Positions 14,501-20,273 of a stretch of 64,000 nt of DNA are shown here, one piece after another. This stretch comes from Spartinivicinus marinus (lineage in GTDB: Bacteria > Pseudomonadota > Gammaproteobacteria > Pseudomonadales > Zooshikellaceae): assembly GCF_026309355.1 (NCBI RefSeq), contig NZ_JAPJZK010000002.1, positions 29,485 to 93,484 of the forward strand. The letters are read 5' to 3'. Both the position numbers and the translations under genes were made by a program. The notes under the pieces were generated by a model. That model did no database searches. It saw only the letters and a program-made list of their open reading frames with translations, and was not told the origin of the DNA. The number at the start of each line of letters is the position of its first letter. Positions within the stretch are counted from its first letter, which is position 1.

Positions 14501-17500
14501 TGGGTAGAGAGTTTCTAATTGCTGGCAGTTTTGTATGGCTCCAATAGCAACAACGGATGTATCCGATTCGGCTTTATCAATGCCTCGCGCCGAACTTTCT
14601 TCACTCTTACCTAACTCACTCTTAGCATGTGCTTCTAAATCACATGAATACCATTCTTGTTTTAATACAACATCTCGTATGGTATCTGACCTCAAAACTT
14701 CAGTCGGGCTGTTGTTAGTGGTATTTTTGTCACTCTTTAATGTACGGATAACAAATTGTTTTATGGCTACACATAACAACCCACTTTCATCAAAAATATC
14801 GATATCAAATTTATCCAGTGTCTCATCCACACCTGAACTTTCGCTACTACGAACATATACCGATGCTCGTGTAGAGATAGGCCTGAGTATATGAACTTCC
14901 TTCGCAATAAAAGGCATTGGTGTAAATTGCAGCGCCTGATTGCCCAAAAGAACCATAGTAAGTTGTAATGCACCATCCAAAATTGCAGGGTGTAATATAT
15001 ACTCAGCAACATCTGTAACTTTATTATCCAGATATAATTCACCCAGCACACATTCACCCTGAACGGCAGTAGTCCCTGATCTAACCTCTTTTACTGTGCG
15101 GAAACTCTCACCGTAATCCAACCCAGTCCCTTCAAGTTGCGCATAGAACCGTTGACCAGAGATACTCTCGGACCAATTGTTTATCTTCAACATTGATAAT
15201 GTATTGGATAGCAGTACTTCATTGGTGGTTATCTCGGCATCACCTTTGCTATACACTTCGCCCTTGTTTCTATCACCAAATATTTCAAAGTGAATTAAAT
15301 TCTCATCAATAAGCGCAAGCTCAATATGTATTTCGAGCTTACCGTCAACAATGATTGCCGGGCGCAAAAAAGTAATATTTTTAAGGTTAATCTGACAATT
15401 AGCATCATCACTACCCATTGATTCGATCACTGCTTTACGCGCCATCTCCATATGTGCAGCACCAGGTAGAACTTTTTTTCCATCAACCCTATGATGATCC
15501 AGGAACAGCTCGTCACCATTAAACTTGGCGCTAAATCGCTGCTGACCGAGCGAAGAAGTATTAGCGTGCAACAAAGGATGAATATATTGTGGGGATACTA
15601 CCTCGACAACAGGCTCCGTATCAGGTACCCAATAGTGCTTTTTAGCAAATACATATGTTGGCAAAGAAATTCGGCATCCTTTCTCCCCTTTATATATTTC
15701 TTTCCAGTCGATATCCGCACCATCAACCCAGGAGCGAAGCAACTGCAAATCATCCAAAGAATTCGCATCCTCAGCAGCAATCACATAATTATCATGATTA
15801 TCTGTACTACCATAAAAACATCCATCAACTGACTTCCCAGCCAAAAATGTACTCAATTTTTCCTGCAATTCAGTGACAGACTCAACATACAACCCCAATC
15901 TTTGCTTCATAGGATGACGAGCAACTCCCAGGGTATATGCAATATCCGCCAACGCTGGGGTCTTATCATCTAACAACCAATAATGGAACTTTTCAACATA
16001 AGCATTCAAGCTTTCCTCATTTGCCGCAGATAAAAGTATCAACGCCGACTTTCCGGCATCTTCAGCGGGTAGCTCCTTGCCTTCATCAACGTACTCTTCA
16101 ACAATTATGTGCGCATTCGATCCCCCAAAACCAAAAGAGCTCAGGCCTGCACAACGAGGTTGTTCGTCATTATGACGACGCCATTGACGATCCTTATCCA
16201 CGACGTAAAACGGTGACTTATCCAGTTCAATTAGCGGATTAATCTGTTGAAAGTGAAGCCCACCCGGTAATCTATTGTGACGCAGACTCAATAATATTTT
16301 AATTAAACCCGCCATTCCCGCCGCCGATTCGGTGTGGCCTATATTTGACTTAACAGAACCAATACCACAAGAACCTAATTCCAAGTTAGTATTTAGACTG
16401 GTAAATGCCTCTTTTAGGGCTTGAATTTCTATAGGATCGCCAAGACTTGTTCCTGTACCATGCAGTTCAACATAAGAAATACTTGAAGGGTCAACACCAG
16501 CATCTTGATAAGCTGACATCAATAGCTCTTTTTGAGCATTGACATTTGGTGCGCGTAGAGAATTTGTTCGGCCATCATGGTTAACAGAAGCCCCCTTTAT
16601 TACCCCCAGAACATTGTCACCGTCATTCAACGCCTTATCCAGAGGTTTTAACATTATTCCGGCGATACCTTCAGAACGCACAAAACCATTTGCACTGGCA
16701 TCTAACGTCTTGCAGCGCCCGTCTGGTGACAACATTCCAGCAGAAGCACTGGATAATAAGACCTTGGGAGATAGAATCAGATTAACGCCAATAACTATCG
16801 CGGAGTCGGCATCGCCACGTTGAATGGATTGAATGGCACGATGAAGCGCAACCAATGAGCTGGAACAAGCCGTATTAATGATTTCACTCGGGCCAGACAA
16901 GTTGTACCATCGCGATGCGCGGTTGGGAATCATCGTTTGATGCGAACCCGAATCAATATACGCACCATACTCACTCATCAGCGTCGGCTTTTCGGCAAGC
17001 AAATCAGCATAGTCCGTATTATGTGCTCCAACAAACAATCCTATACGCTTACCTCCAAGCGACAAAGGATCATATCCCGCCAGCTCAGAAAGTTTCCAGA
17101 TAAACTCCAGTACTTTGCGTTGTTGAGGGTCGAGGCATTCAGCTTCACGCCTTGAGATACCAAAAAACTCTGCATCAAATGAACTAACATCATCTAACAG
17201 CCCCGCCCACTTGGGCAGCCCCTTTTTTGGGGTTCCACCAAAATTGCACATAGCTTTCCACAATTCTGGGCGCTTGACCTCAATCAGGTCGATAGCATCA
17301 CCGCCATCCAGAATAAAATCCCAAAGCGCTTCCACTCCCTCACCAACTTTTGGAAAATCACAATGCATGCTTACGATTGCAATAGGTGAGCTAAAATCCT
17401 CCTCTCCTTTTTTGTTTGCAATATTTGCTTTTTCTGAAACATCCTCTTCGCCCGTGAGAAAATTCGCAACTTCGCGGATGGTTTGGTATTTAAATAACAG

Positions 17501-19429
17501 TACTGCTGGAAATTCAACGTCAAATGCCTGCTCTATCCGAGCAGCCAGTCGTACACATTGAAGAGAGTCCAACCCTTCAATAGTGAACAAAGTGTCAGCT
17601 TCCAACACTCTACCCAGTACAGGTGAAAATACACTTTTCTGTAGTGTTTTTATAACTTGCGAAAGTGAACTACCTGACAGTGAAGAATTTTCAACTTTCT
17701 TATTTAAAGCAAGTGCCCAAAGGGGCTTCAATTGTTTATGCACATACGCTTCCTTGAACGATCTTCTTTTTACTTTTCCAACAATCCCGGCTTTCAATTC
17801 CCCTTTTCTAAAGAAGGCTATATCACCTATAGCCACGCCATGATCTTCCACTATACTCTGGCAAATATTCCCTGATAGATGAAGATAATCACCGGAAGAC
17901 ACATCTAAATCAACTTCCAACAGAGCGATAATCGTCTCAACATTACCATCGTCCAAACCGAAAACAACAGCCTTTGTCACCTCACTTACAGCAGAGTAAA
18001 TGCTGTCTTCAAGTGCCGATGGGTAATGATTTTTTCCTCGAACAATGATTGTCTCTTTTTCTCGGCCACTCACATACAGTTGGTTATTTTTGACAAATCC
18101 CAAATCTCCCGTACGAAAAAACCCCCTCTCTCCCGTATCCTGAATAGCGGCATCGAACGCTTTCTTAGACTCATCAGTATCGGTGAAATAACCCTCAGTT
18201 ATTGCATCTGATTTTACCCATATTTCACCTATTTGATCATCCAGGCACAAACACCGACTCTCTGGATCAACAATTCGAACCTGCACAGCGTTACTAATTG
18301 CCCCACATTCAGCGATGGCAACATGCGCAGCAGCATTATTAAACTCCAATCGTCCCTCGTTTAAAGCGTTTATATCCACTTTACAGACACTTGCGCCGCC
18401 CCCTCTCTGTGTCACGATAGGCCCGGTCTCTGATAAACCGTAATGGGCCATAAATGTTTCTGCTCGAGCGCCAACCACTGAAAACGTATTGAAAAAACTT
18501 TCAGCGGTCTTCTCCCGAACCGTCTCCCCACCCGACACCACACAGCTCAATGTTGAGAGCATTTGTGAAGAAAGCTTATCAACCAGAATAGATTCAACGC
18601 ATAACTTGAATGCAAAATCTGGTGCAGCTATATGTGTCGCCCCTTCAGCTTGAATCGTCTCAAACCACAACAAGGGATTCTGAGTAAATTGAGCTGGATG
18701 TAAAAAAGTACTAGAAGCACCACTAAAAAAAGGAGCGAGAAAACCAAAATGCAAACCAAAATTATGCGATAGCGATAACCAGCTAACAACCTTACTATCC
18801 TGAGTGCATGCCCACTGTTTTGCTCCCTCCTTCAACTGACAACAGAGATTTTTATGAGTAAGGTGAATACCTTTAGGTGCGGAAGACGAACCAGAAGTAA
18901 ATAGCGCAATAGCCACATCGTCATCATTTGCTTTTCGTGCAAACAAGCCATCAGGATTTGATGATGCCAAATTCATTGCATCTGCTTTTACTATTTTTAA
19001 CTCCTCTTCCGACTGAAGATCAGAATTTTCCAATGTGAATTCATCAGTCACAACAACAACATCACCGTGCTTTTTAAGTACCCTGTACACAGGGGTGACA
19101 CGTGCAACTTCATGAAGCAATGGTTCATCAGAGGTATAACACAAAGGCACTGCGATAAGATCAGCCTGAAAACAAGCTAAAAGAGTTGAAACAAACTCCC
19201 GACAATTGGGCAGCGCAATCAGAACGTAACTCTGTGATTCAGTTTGTTGGATCAGGATTTCAGATACTCTATTGACCATGTCGATCAACTCCGGACCCGA
19301 AACACTGCTACTAGCTTTTCCGCTACAAGGTGGGAATTTAAATTCTGAGTTTAGCAACTCAGTACCGCTTGACATCTCATCAAATAGTTTCTGTAGTGAT
19401 GAAACACTGGCTTCGTTCTTCTTTGACAT
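1..19429 (-). CDS. Giant hybrid trans-AT PKS/NRPS synthase, albicidin-like (3' end off window)
   Basis: One open frame runs from an ATG at 19427-19429 to the left edge, 6476 codons with no stop. AGGGAA stands just before the ATG. Domain order is acyl/aryl-AMP ligase, ACP, KS, DH, KR, C-methyltransferase, three ACPs, KS, PCP, C-A-PCP, C-A-PCP, C-A. No acyltransferase domain follows either KS, so a trans-acting AT must load malonate. This order resembles albicidin synthetase AlbI (ligase-ACP, KS-KR-ACP-ACP, KS-PCP, three C-A modules), but DH and C-methyltransferase are built in here. The likely product is a polyketide-primed oligo-aromatic peptide; that is inference. No other pathway gene (AT, PPTase, pABA synthesis, export) lies in the window, so the rest of the cluster should lie to the left. 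Confidence 0.95.
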   Translation of the reverse strand, partial: MSKKNEASVSSLQKLFDEMSSGTELLNSEFKFPPCSGKASSSVSGPELIDMVNRVSEILIQQTESQSYVLIALPNCREFVSTLLACFQADLIAVPLCYTSDEPLLHEVARVTPVYRVLKKHGDVVVVTDEFTLENSDLQSEEELKIVKADAMNLASSNPDGLFARKANDDDVAIALFTSGSSSAPKGIHLTHKNLCCQLKEGAKQWACTQDSKVVSWLSLSHNFGLHFGFLAPFFSGASSTFLHPAQFTQNPLLWFETIQAEGATHIAAPDFAFKLCVESILVDKLSSQMLSTLSCVVSGGETVREKTAESFFNTFSVVGARAETFMAHYGLSETGPIVTQRGGGASVCKVDINALNEGRLEFNNAAAHVAIAECGAISNAVQVRIVDPESRCLCLDDQIGEIWVKSDAITEGYFTDTDESKKAFDAAIQDTGERGFFRTGDLGFVKNNQLYVSGREKETIIVRGKNHYPSALEDSIYSAVSEVTKAVVFGLDDGNVETIIALLEVDLDVSSGDYLHLSGNICQSIVEDHGVAIGDIAFFRKGELKAGIVGKVKRRSFKEAYVHKQLKPLWALALNKKVENSSLSGSSLSQVIKTLQKSVFSPVLGRVLEADTLFTIEGLDSLQCVRLAARIEQAFDVEFPAVLLFKYQTIREVANFLTGEEDVSEKANIANKKGEEDFSSPIAIVSMHCDFPKVGEGVEALWDFILDGGDAIDLIEVKRPELWKAMCNFGGTPKKGLPKWAGLLDDVSSFDAEFFGISRREAECLDPQQRKVLEFIWKLSELAGYDPLSLGGKRIGLFVGAHNTDYADLLAEKPTLMSEYGAYIDSGSHQTMIPNRASRWYNLSGPSEIINTACSSSLVALHRAIQSIQRGDADSAIVIGVNLILSPKVLLSSASAGMLSPDGRCKTLDASANGFVRSEGIAGIMLKPLDKALNDGDNVLGVIKGASVNHDGRTNSLRAPNVNAQKELLMSAYQDAGVDPSSISYVELHGTGTSLGDPIEIQALKEAFTSLNTNLELGSCGIGSVKSNIGHTESAAGMAGLIKILLSLRHNRLPGGLHFQQINPLIELDKSPFYVVDKDRQWRRHNDEQPRCAGLSSFGFGGSNAHIIVEEYVDEGKELPAEDAGKSALILLSAANEESLNAYVEKFHYWLLDDKTPALADIAYTLGVARHPMKQRLGLYVESVTELQEKLSTFLAGKSVDGCFYGSTDNHDNYVIAAEDANSLDDLQLLRSWVDGADIDWKEIYKGEKGCRISLPTYVFAKKHYWVPDTEPVVEVVSPQYIHPLLHANTSSLGQQRFSAKFNGDELFLDHHRVDGKKVLPGAAHMEMARKAVIESMGSDDANCQINLKNITFLRPAIIVDGKLEIHIELALIDENLIHFEIFGDRNKGEVYSKGDAEITTNEVLLSNTLSMLKINNWSESISGQRFYAQLEGTGLDYGESFRTVKEVRSGTTAVQGECVLGELYLDNKVTDVAEYILHPAILDGALQLTMVLLGNQALQFTPMPFIAKEVHILRPISTRASVYVRSSESSGVDETLDKFDIDIFDESGLLCVAIKQFVIRTLKSDKNTTNNSPTEVLRSDTIRDVVLKQEWYSCDLEAHAKSELGKSEESSARGIDKAESDTSVVAIGAIQNCQQLETLYPNIQQLELSISDSIETVVQKLEGIDNKIERIIWSPLLHAGDITNAEMLDAQESGVVLGFRLVKALLAMGYASHSLDMIVLTRQTMMVDGDEAVCPAHASIHGLMGALAKECSHWNVRVIDLQENPESDPLWSSIFALPNCNGEVIAYRNAQWFMSRLVETKTQIPHDNKSALCQQGVYLIVGGAGGIGEVFSEYLINECNAQVIWIGRREEDEIIQAKRNRLAKLGSKPYYLSADACDPEQMARAYKRIKDKFGDINGVVVSTIVLQDRSLARMDEDTFRASLRAKVDVSVQVAKTFVDQSLDFVLFFSSMQSVVKAAGQSNYAAGCLFSDAYAKAWSLLGANVKTINWGYWGHTGVVATEQYQKRMQALGQESIETNEAMSVLESLLTASEEQQLFYMKINDRFDNTNGILPNSLFKHTMNNNDIGAVVLDKVDLSDRSIAEHTLAQSQRNTHEMDALLVEVLASTLNDIGLFDCDIAVEQWKRQQSFPNLYDRWLQHSLQVLADAGYYDMQNGTLKKAVSPITDVWQEWERYLKESRDNEQLRDKVNLLDCTLKSLTAILAGKEKATQIMFPSGSLHLVEGIYRNDVTDYFNDVLGDVLVAYIKQRIQQNSRVKIRILEIGAGTGGTSERLFKHLEPYAEHIEEYCYSDISRVFLQHADETFAPKVGYLKTSQFNIEKSCEQQGMQCGVYDIALATNVLHATTNMHRTITNAHELLRPGGLLLVNEITCGSLFTHMTFGLLEGWWRYEDAERRTGDSPALSSTSWLTLLSEVGFSVGRLPAVSAAELGQQVFVAQVKDIERAYEKSNGEEISQAKNAVKTTSEIETTTDHSNELKENTVAKIKKLIANLAKVSDSEIKIKATLESYGIDSIMIMEMTDELCKGIPDIDSTLLFESQTIETLVDTLIVQNTQSLKRWLNIDVVSGHAFSGEMLAANTGSQYAGDGLIDKTTRKIKDLVAGLVKVDSCEISEDHMLEKYGIDSIVIMEMTDVLAKGIPGIDHTLLFETQTIKALVDTLVKNNREDLLGWVGFDQRSASIGETALSRPERIDIKNQAISKLKDLVASLVKIENHAIDPDVVLEKYGIDSIVIMELTDELKKVLPDIDSTLLFETRTITALVETLMDRHYSGLQGWLGESVTHNVATSLNTPLQDNSSHVGVNSPEESLGTPRKIQESVDSDVAIIGLSGRFPESDNYVEFWENLKEGKNCIAPVPDGRWENSTGDKKYPDWGGFIANVDAFDADFFGIASTDIEQMDPQERLFLEQAYACVEDAGYTPVALSKNKHVGVFVGVMNSFYKKGAKNWSIANRVSYALDLHGPSVAIDSACSSSLTSIHMAIESLQSETCEVAIAGGVNLIVDHEQLTNLANEGMLSAGNKCRSYGENADGFVDSEGCGAVVLKPLSQAVADGDHVYGVIKGSMINAGGRTNGYTVPNPNSQADVVRRAIKRANIHPRTISYVEGHGTGTAMGDAVELAGLNKVFMADTSDKQFCAIGSVKSNIGHNESASGIAALTKVLMQMKHKMLVASLHAEKTNTYIDFSSGAFKVQQKNASWQRPVLNFNGAEEEFPLRAGISSYGAGGANAHIVVEEFHPIEETAVFDSPVAVILSAKNDEALRAKAYQLFAWLDKSNFVEKDLLSLAYTLQVGREGMSHRAAFVVSSIQSLKDKLNAYLQNVVEGGVYSGSVGSDKTIEMIAADEDMVMTIDLWLKKKKFDKLLDLWCKGLDLDWQKLYQLQRPRRISLPTYPFSKSSRFWQVTSSQTVQRDVIVVDTTQKNIPQLQQQVQAKQVYEAPVTDTEKKLCQLWQSLLTHQPIGLQDSFFSLGGNSLLALQMISRVRVQFRVEYPVVELLQSPVLQEMAQKIDELQASGDGSELSVIEVADRSQVIPLGYAQERLWFVHEYMEDQRTSYNITTAVHFQGERFSIDAMCGAFNDLVARHEALRTSFKVLTQGGEPQQVIQEGMVLDIPVLDVSEDEIQGKIDENTHYVFDLVNGPLITVTILRISPEYYVLITNIHHIISDGWSQGVVIEDLQALYEARLRGESAQLPALNIHYGDYAVWQREQNLDAHLSYWKESLDGYEDGLNMPYDYPRTAGRAWRAAMIQYSYPESLARKLATYSQSQQSTLFMTLLASLAVIMGRYTGREDLSIGTTVAGRDQIELESLIGFFINILPIRLDLSGNPSLEQVLQRTRQMVLGGFDHQALPFEHLLNELRMQRDSSQIPLVPVMLRHQNFPMSEIVEWSDGVHVKRTELGGDRTTPSELDWQFFGDGSYLEVSLEYAADLFSEATVRRFIKHHQQVLEQLVSTPQARLLDCAVLTRHESKLFSRFNDTSRMMSRDTSLIDLFEQQVARQPEAIACISVSELGSDERQMRFAEVNARANQLAAQLLAAGVVNEMPVGIFSDRSQELLIGLLAVFKAGGCYVPMDPAYPKDYLEQIIDDVTPGLILCKAEQQAKLPAVPQVHPWLDLDNPEVNAQPGDIDIHQPLAAQQLACVMYTSGSTGKPKGVMVPHHQILNWLHASWERTPFAATDVVLQKTPIAFAVSVKELLSGLLAGAAQVMVADQLVKDAVALKQIIARWQVSRLFLVPSHLASLLDDTRELQSLNCIVTAGEALTQSIRDQVLESLPEVTLWNNYGCTEMNDVSYYEVSATHASVDENAFVPIGYPIHNTQVYVLDEHLRQVPIGVMGELYVDSVGMARGYWQQPGLTAERFIANPYSSRPGARMYKTGDMVRYLADGSLEYLGRQDFEIKVRGHRIDVRQVESALNGHASVAQAVVSSWPPTTQNAQLVAYVVASQGVVDLDQLRTHLSEKLPTYMQPSLYTVLESLPKLPNGKLDRKGLPAPDTSENGEEYVAPRNETEVSLAAIFSEILHIEKVGVRDNFFNLGGHSLLATQLISRVHQELSVDIPLSVLFGNPEVSSLAEYIEMLDGEVEHKAIVSVTSDSSLPLTFAQERMWFLHNFVEGAPYNTPGMALLKGEVNVEALTESFRMVIERHRVLRSNFIDEEQSILQHVGSAERFEMPVIPVESKAQLDEILAVETVRPFDLEKDLLIRAALYKLDETTHYMSVVIHHIVFDGWSSSVLLQEVSKSYSALVKGGQNPLLPMAIQYSDYAHWERELFEGDAFAKKLPYWEQQLKDAEALVLPTTYERPPFQNFDGAIVDFCLDQALVQKIKSLCSETGSTAYMVILAAFSIVLSRYSGQKDICIGSPIANRHHAELHDLIGLFVNTLVMRVRLGESPSFAELLCDIKRTTLDAYEHQDVPFEKIVDHFNIERDTARSPFIQVMFNYQNTPNTDLVLEGLDVTPVMAHNGTAKFEITIDLTETSHGISGFIEYATSLFSEGYIQSLMTHLTVLLESVCKKPNTSIDQLSLLTQAERDLFLDRSIPETLTEDAATVLDLYEQFVHVTPSQVAIGGDVPMCYAELGEKVDRVASYLVSQGVKKDTLVALHVKHSADLLIGALGILKAGGAYVAIDSDTAPDQVYHILFESELEVILTSSDVVDNLPVDEQKVLFIDKVLSGKTPLAVEDKASLPTVSAESLANVSYSVGNSGDVVGVSVSHKALSARLQSHQRLSDLSSEDRFLLKTSGMQEMAVLEMFQWMVCGGELHIINQDWDSVEDLAEQVSKGGITILYLPISSLSDLCLYLSCNESAAEQFRSLRMLFCCGTGVSEDVMRRTKDQLEKSGLQVRLIALYGGKEVSSGLCSYDVSDADTYQKNTEIIGKPHDNANCYVRLENGDLAPVGIPGELYVSADQMASGYYNNAALNQSRFMANPFFEGKVLYRTGDLVRWLSNGALEHIGRVDDNDYLRDRRINLRLIEAYLREVNTVQDAVVTYRADDTGQYKIIAYIVNQRETHQGNTMQVFPAPGDTRKKQLASSIADTLEGKLTDYMLPAAYVFLERLPLAADGSVNKAALPAPEDGVTDNAEYIEPRTPTEKCLAIIWQEILGVAQVGLLDSFFNLGGHSLLAIQLVSGVRRDLKVDLPITQIFESPVLESMAQKIDELQASGDGSELSVIEVADRSQVIPLGYAQERLWFVHEYMEDQRTSYNITTAVHFQGERFSIDAMCGAFNDLVARHEALRTSFKVLTQGGEPQQVIQEGMVLDIPVLDVSEDEIQGKIDENTHYVFDLVNGPLITVTILRISPEYYVLITNIHHIISDGWSQGVVIEDLQALYEARLRGESAQLPALNIHYGDYAVWQREQNLDAHLSYWKESLDGYEDGLNMPYDYPRTAGRAWRAAMIQYSYPESLARKLATYSQSQQSTLFMTLLASLAVIMGRYTGREDLSIGTTVAGRDQIELESLIGFFINILPIRLDLSGNPSLEQVLQRTRQMVLGGFDHQALPFEHLLNELRMQRDSSQIPLVPVMLRHQNFPMSEIVEWSDGVHVKRTELGGDRTTPSELDWQFFGDGSYLEVSLEYAADLFSEATVRRFIKHHQQVLEQLVSTPQARLLDCAVLTRHESKLFSRFNDTSRMMSRDTSLIDLFEQQVARQPEAIACISVSELGSDERQMRFAEVNARANQLAAQLLAAGVVNEMPVGIFSDRSQELLIGLLAVFKAGGCYVPMDPAYPKDYLEQIIDDVTPGLILCKAEQQAKLPAVPQVHPWLDLDNPEVNAQPGDIDIHQPLAAQQLACVMYTSGSTGKPKGVMVPHHQILNWLHASWERTPFAATDVVLQKTPIAFAVSVKELLSGLLAGAAQVMVADQLVKDAVALKQIIARWQVSRLFLVPSHLASLLDDTRELQSLNCIVTAGEALTQSIRDQVLESLPEVTLWNNYGCTEMNDVSYYEVSATHASVDENAFVPIGYPIHNTQVYVLDEHLRQVPIGVMGELYVD
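2540..5720 (-). other. NRPS module 2: C-A*-PCP with degenerate adenylation domain
   Basis: The C domain has an intact HHIVFDGW motif and the PCP has LGGHSLLAIQ. The A domain between them (about 2740-4330) is full length, but its core motifs have decayed. The A3 loop reads YSVGNSGDVVGVSVSH where TSGSTGxPKG is expected. A5 reads ALYGGKEVSSG where NxYGPTE is expected. A8 reads GRVDDNDYLRDRRINL, and A10 reads AADGSVNKAAL, so the catalytic lysine of NGK is replaced by serine. A7 (YRTGDLV) is intact. The domain is probably unable to adenylate. Either another ligase loads this PCP in trans or the module is skipped. Confidence 0.85.
5780..8900 (-). other. NRPS module 1: C-A-PCP, predicted 4-aminobenzoate specificity
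   Basis: The C domain has HHIISDGW near nt 8436-8461. The A domain has an intact A3 loop (YTSGSTGKPKGV), NNYGCTE (A5), YKTGDMV (A7) and an A8 with GRQDFEIKVRGHRID; A10 reads NGKLDR. Aligning by eye to GrsA gives pocket residues A235 V236 K239 F278 V299 A301 N322 D330 V331 K517. Position 235 is Ala, not the Asp that holds an alpha-amino group, so the substrate is probably not an ordinary alpha-amino acid. I recall AVKYVANDAK for 4-aminobenzoate in albicidin and cystobactamid synthetases. The PCP signature LGGHSLLATQ lies near nt 5829-5857. Confidence 0.8.
6424..8934 (-). repeat. Direct repeat copy B (C-A block of NRPS module 1)
   Basis: This is the partner of the repeat at 1-2511. By eye the block is richer in GC (for example 37 of 60 bases in 901-960 of the partner) than the degenerate module between the copies (22 of 60 in 3541-3600). 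The block was probably acquired or copied as a unit. Confidence 0.95.
8950..11000 (-). other. PKS module 2: KS followed by a PCP-type carrier
   Basis: A second KS begins with DVAIIGLSGRFP. Its active cysteine is residue 2969 (DSACSSS), with VEGHGTGT and KSNIGHNES, so all catalytic residues are present. No AT or reductive domain follows. A long linker leads straight into a carrier with the NRPS-style signature LGGNSLLALQ near nt 9020-9045. The KS-PCP joint marks the passage from polyketide to peptide chemistry. AlbI has the same KS2-PCP1 joint as I recall. Confidence 0.8.
11130..17420 (-). other. PKS module 1: KS-DH-KR-cMT-ACP-ACP-ACP, no AT
   Basis: The KS has its active cysteine at residue 855 (NTACSSS) plus VELHGTGT and KSNIGHTES, so the catalytic triad is complete. 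A linker with no AT follows. The DH shows HRVDGKKVLP (HxxxGxxxxP) and HPAILDGALQ. The KR has the GGAGGIG nucleotide loop near residue 1821 and the SSMQS...NYAAGC active site common in trans-AT ketoreductases. A methyltransferase follows with EIGAGTGGT. Three similar ACPs end the module, each with YGIDSI, near nt 11890-11903, 11556-11570 and 11241-11255. The predicted output is an alpha-methylated, alpha,beta-unsaturated acyl unit, which would match the methyl-coumaroyl cap of albicidin. Confidence 0.85.
17500..19429 (-). other. Loading module: AMP ligase (FAAL/CAL type) and ACP
   Basis: Residues 1 to about 570 form an adenylate-forming ligase. The core A3-type motif TSGSSSAPKGIHLTHKN lies near residue 180 and the A7-type motif FFRTGDLGF follows. 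A carrier domain comes next, with the phosphopantetheine serine in GLDSLQ near residue 618. In this family the ligase activates a free acid as its adenylate and passes it to the ACP. By analogy with albicidin the acid could be an aromatic one such as 4-hydroxybenzoate or coumarate, but a fatty acid cannot be excluded from sequence. Confidence 0.85.
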
Positions 19430-19815
19430 TTCCCTAAACAACCTTCTATTTAAATCTTTTTTCTTATCTCAACTAAGGACTTTAACGCTAGCCCTCTTAC
19501 CCAGCGCGAAATCTGGCAAAACCCCACATAACACCTTATACATGCGTTAGACACATCCTTTTCGGCATTATCAAATATTCTTTCAAAGTAGAGGCTAACA
19601 CCGCCCCTACCAATACCCCAAAGCAACGCTAAAAATATTTTTACTATCATTACATTACAACGTATTTTTACAAGCACACGATCGCTTACAGTAAAAACCT
19701 ATTTGGGTCAATTCACATTTATATAAAACATACCACTGCTGTCCCGTTAACTTGGGAAAATAAATGTCTGTTTTCGCGCAATGTTTTATAATGGATTCGC
19801 CAAAAAACACCACAG
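19430..19815. other. Intergenic region upstream of the synthase
   Basis: No convincing gene is present. The region should hold the synthase promoter on the minus strand, but I cannot point to a clear -35/-10 pair. The stretch around 19735-19760 (CTGTCCCGTTAACTTGGGAA) looks like an insertion-sequence terminus, but I cannot assign it. Confidence 0.4.
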
Positions 19816-19917
19816 TGTCCTTACGACACCATAGCTTGAATTATAATTTTTTATCAGTATCAAAGTATCCCGCTCATTGAGCTGACGTAAATTTCCACGG
19901 TAGCCAATTTTCTGGAG
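19816..19917 (-). mobile_element. IS66-family right-end scar (about 100 bp)
   Basis: Read on the minus strand, this stretch matches the last bases of the IS66 at 28397-30940 almost base for base. It covers the final codons of TnpC, the stop and the terminal repeat GTGTCCTTACGACACC. One difference shows near 19891. Only the end remains, so a second copy of the same element once stood here and was mostly deleted. Confidence 0.85.
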
Positions 19918-20058
19918 CCTCTTGCAAAATTATACAGTTGAACTGATTTATTGGGGTTCGCAGAGAATGACACAAAGGGGAAAGGAAAATATAAAGGGCG
20001 CTCTTTCTATGTATACTGTTTATCTCAAAACATAAGACAGTACAGAAAGAGCATAACT

Positions 20059-20110
20059 ATGTGTAAACTGCGAGACACAATATCACAGTATTGGCTAGCC
20101 ATTCAAGGAT
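20059..20110 (+). pseudogene. Start of an unassigned transposase gene, cut by IS5-type end
   Basis: An ATG at 20059 opens 17 codons (MCKLRDTISQYWLAIQG) that read like the start of a transposase. It is interrupted by the terminal repeat that begins at 20111. I cannot name the family with certainty. Confidence 0.4.
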
Positions 20111-20273
20111 GGCGTTGTTGAATAAATAGCTTACCCCGCTCTTGTTGTGTGTTTTTGGCTAATTGGTGGTACCCTGACGCAAAAACCAACCGATCAGAAG
20201 CCATCACATGCCGTATAAACATAACCAATCCAGTCACCGGCAACATAAAAAAGCCAAATATAAGGTGATTAAT
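20111..20273 (+). mobile_element. IS5-family (IS903-like) left-end fragment
   Basis: It begins with GGCGTTGTTGAATAAAT, close to the IS903 terminal repeat. An ATG at 20208 opens MPYKHNQSSHRQHKKAKYK, like the N terminus of IS903-type transposases. The reading stops at 20273, where an IS6-family element begins. Confidence 0.65.

Noticed and set aside
1..19429. Splitting the synthase into several genes
   Set aside because: All recognised domains from the ligase to the last A domain are in one minus-strand frame, and I found no stop in it.
19450..19677. A 75-residue minus-strand frame upstream of the synthase
   Set aside because: No ribosome binding site, no domain and an odd composition; more likely leader DNA.
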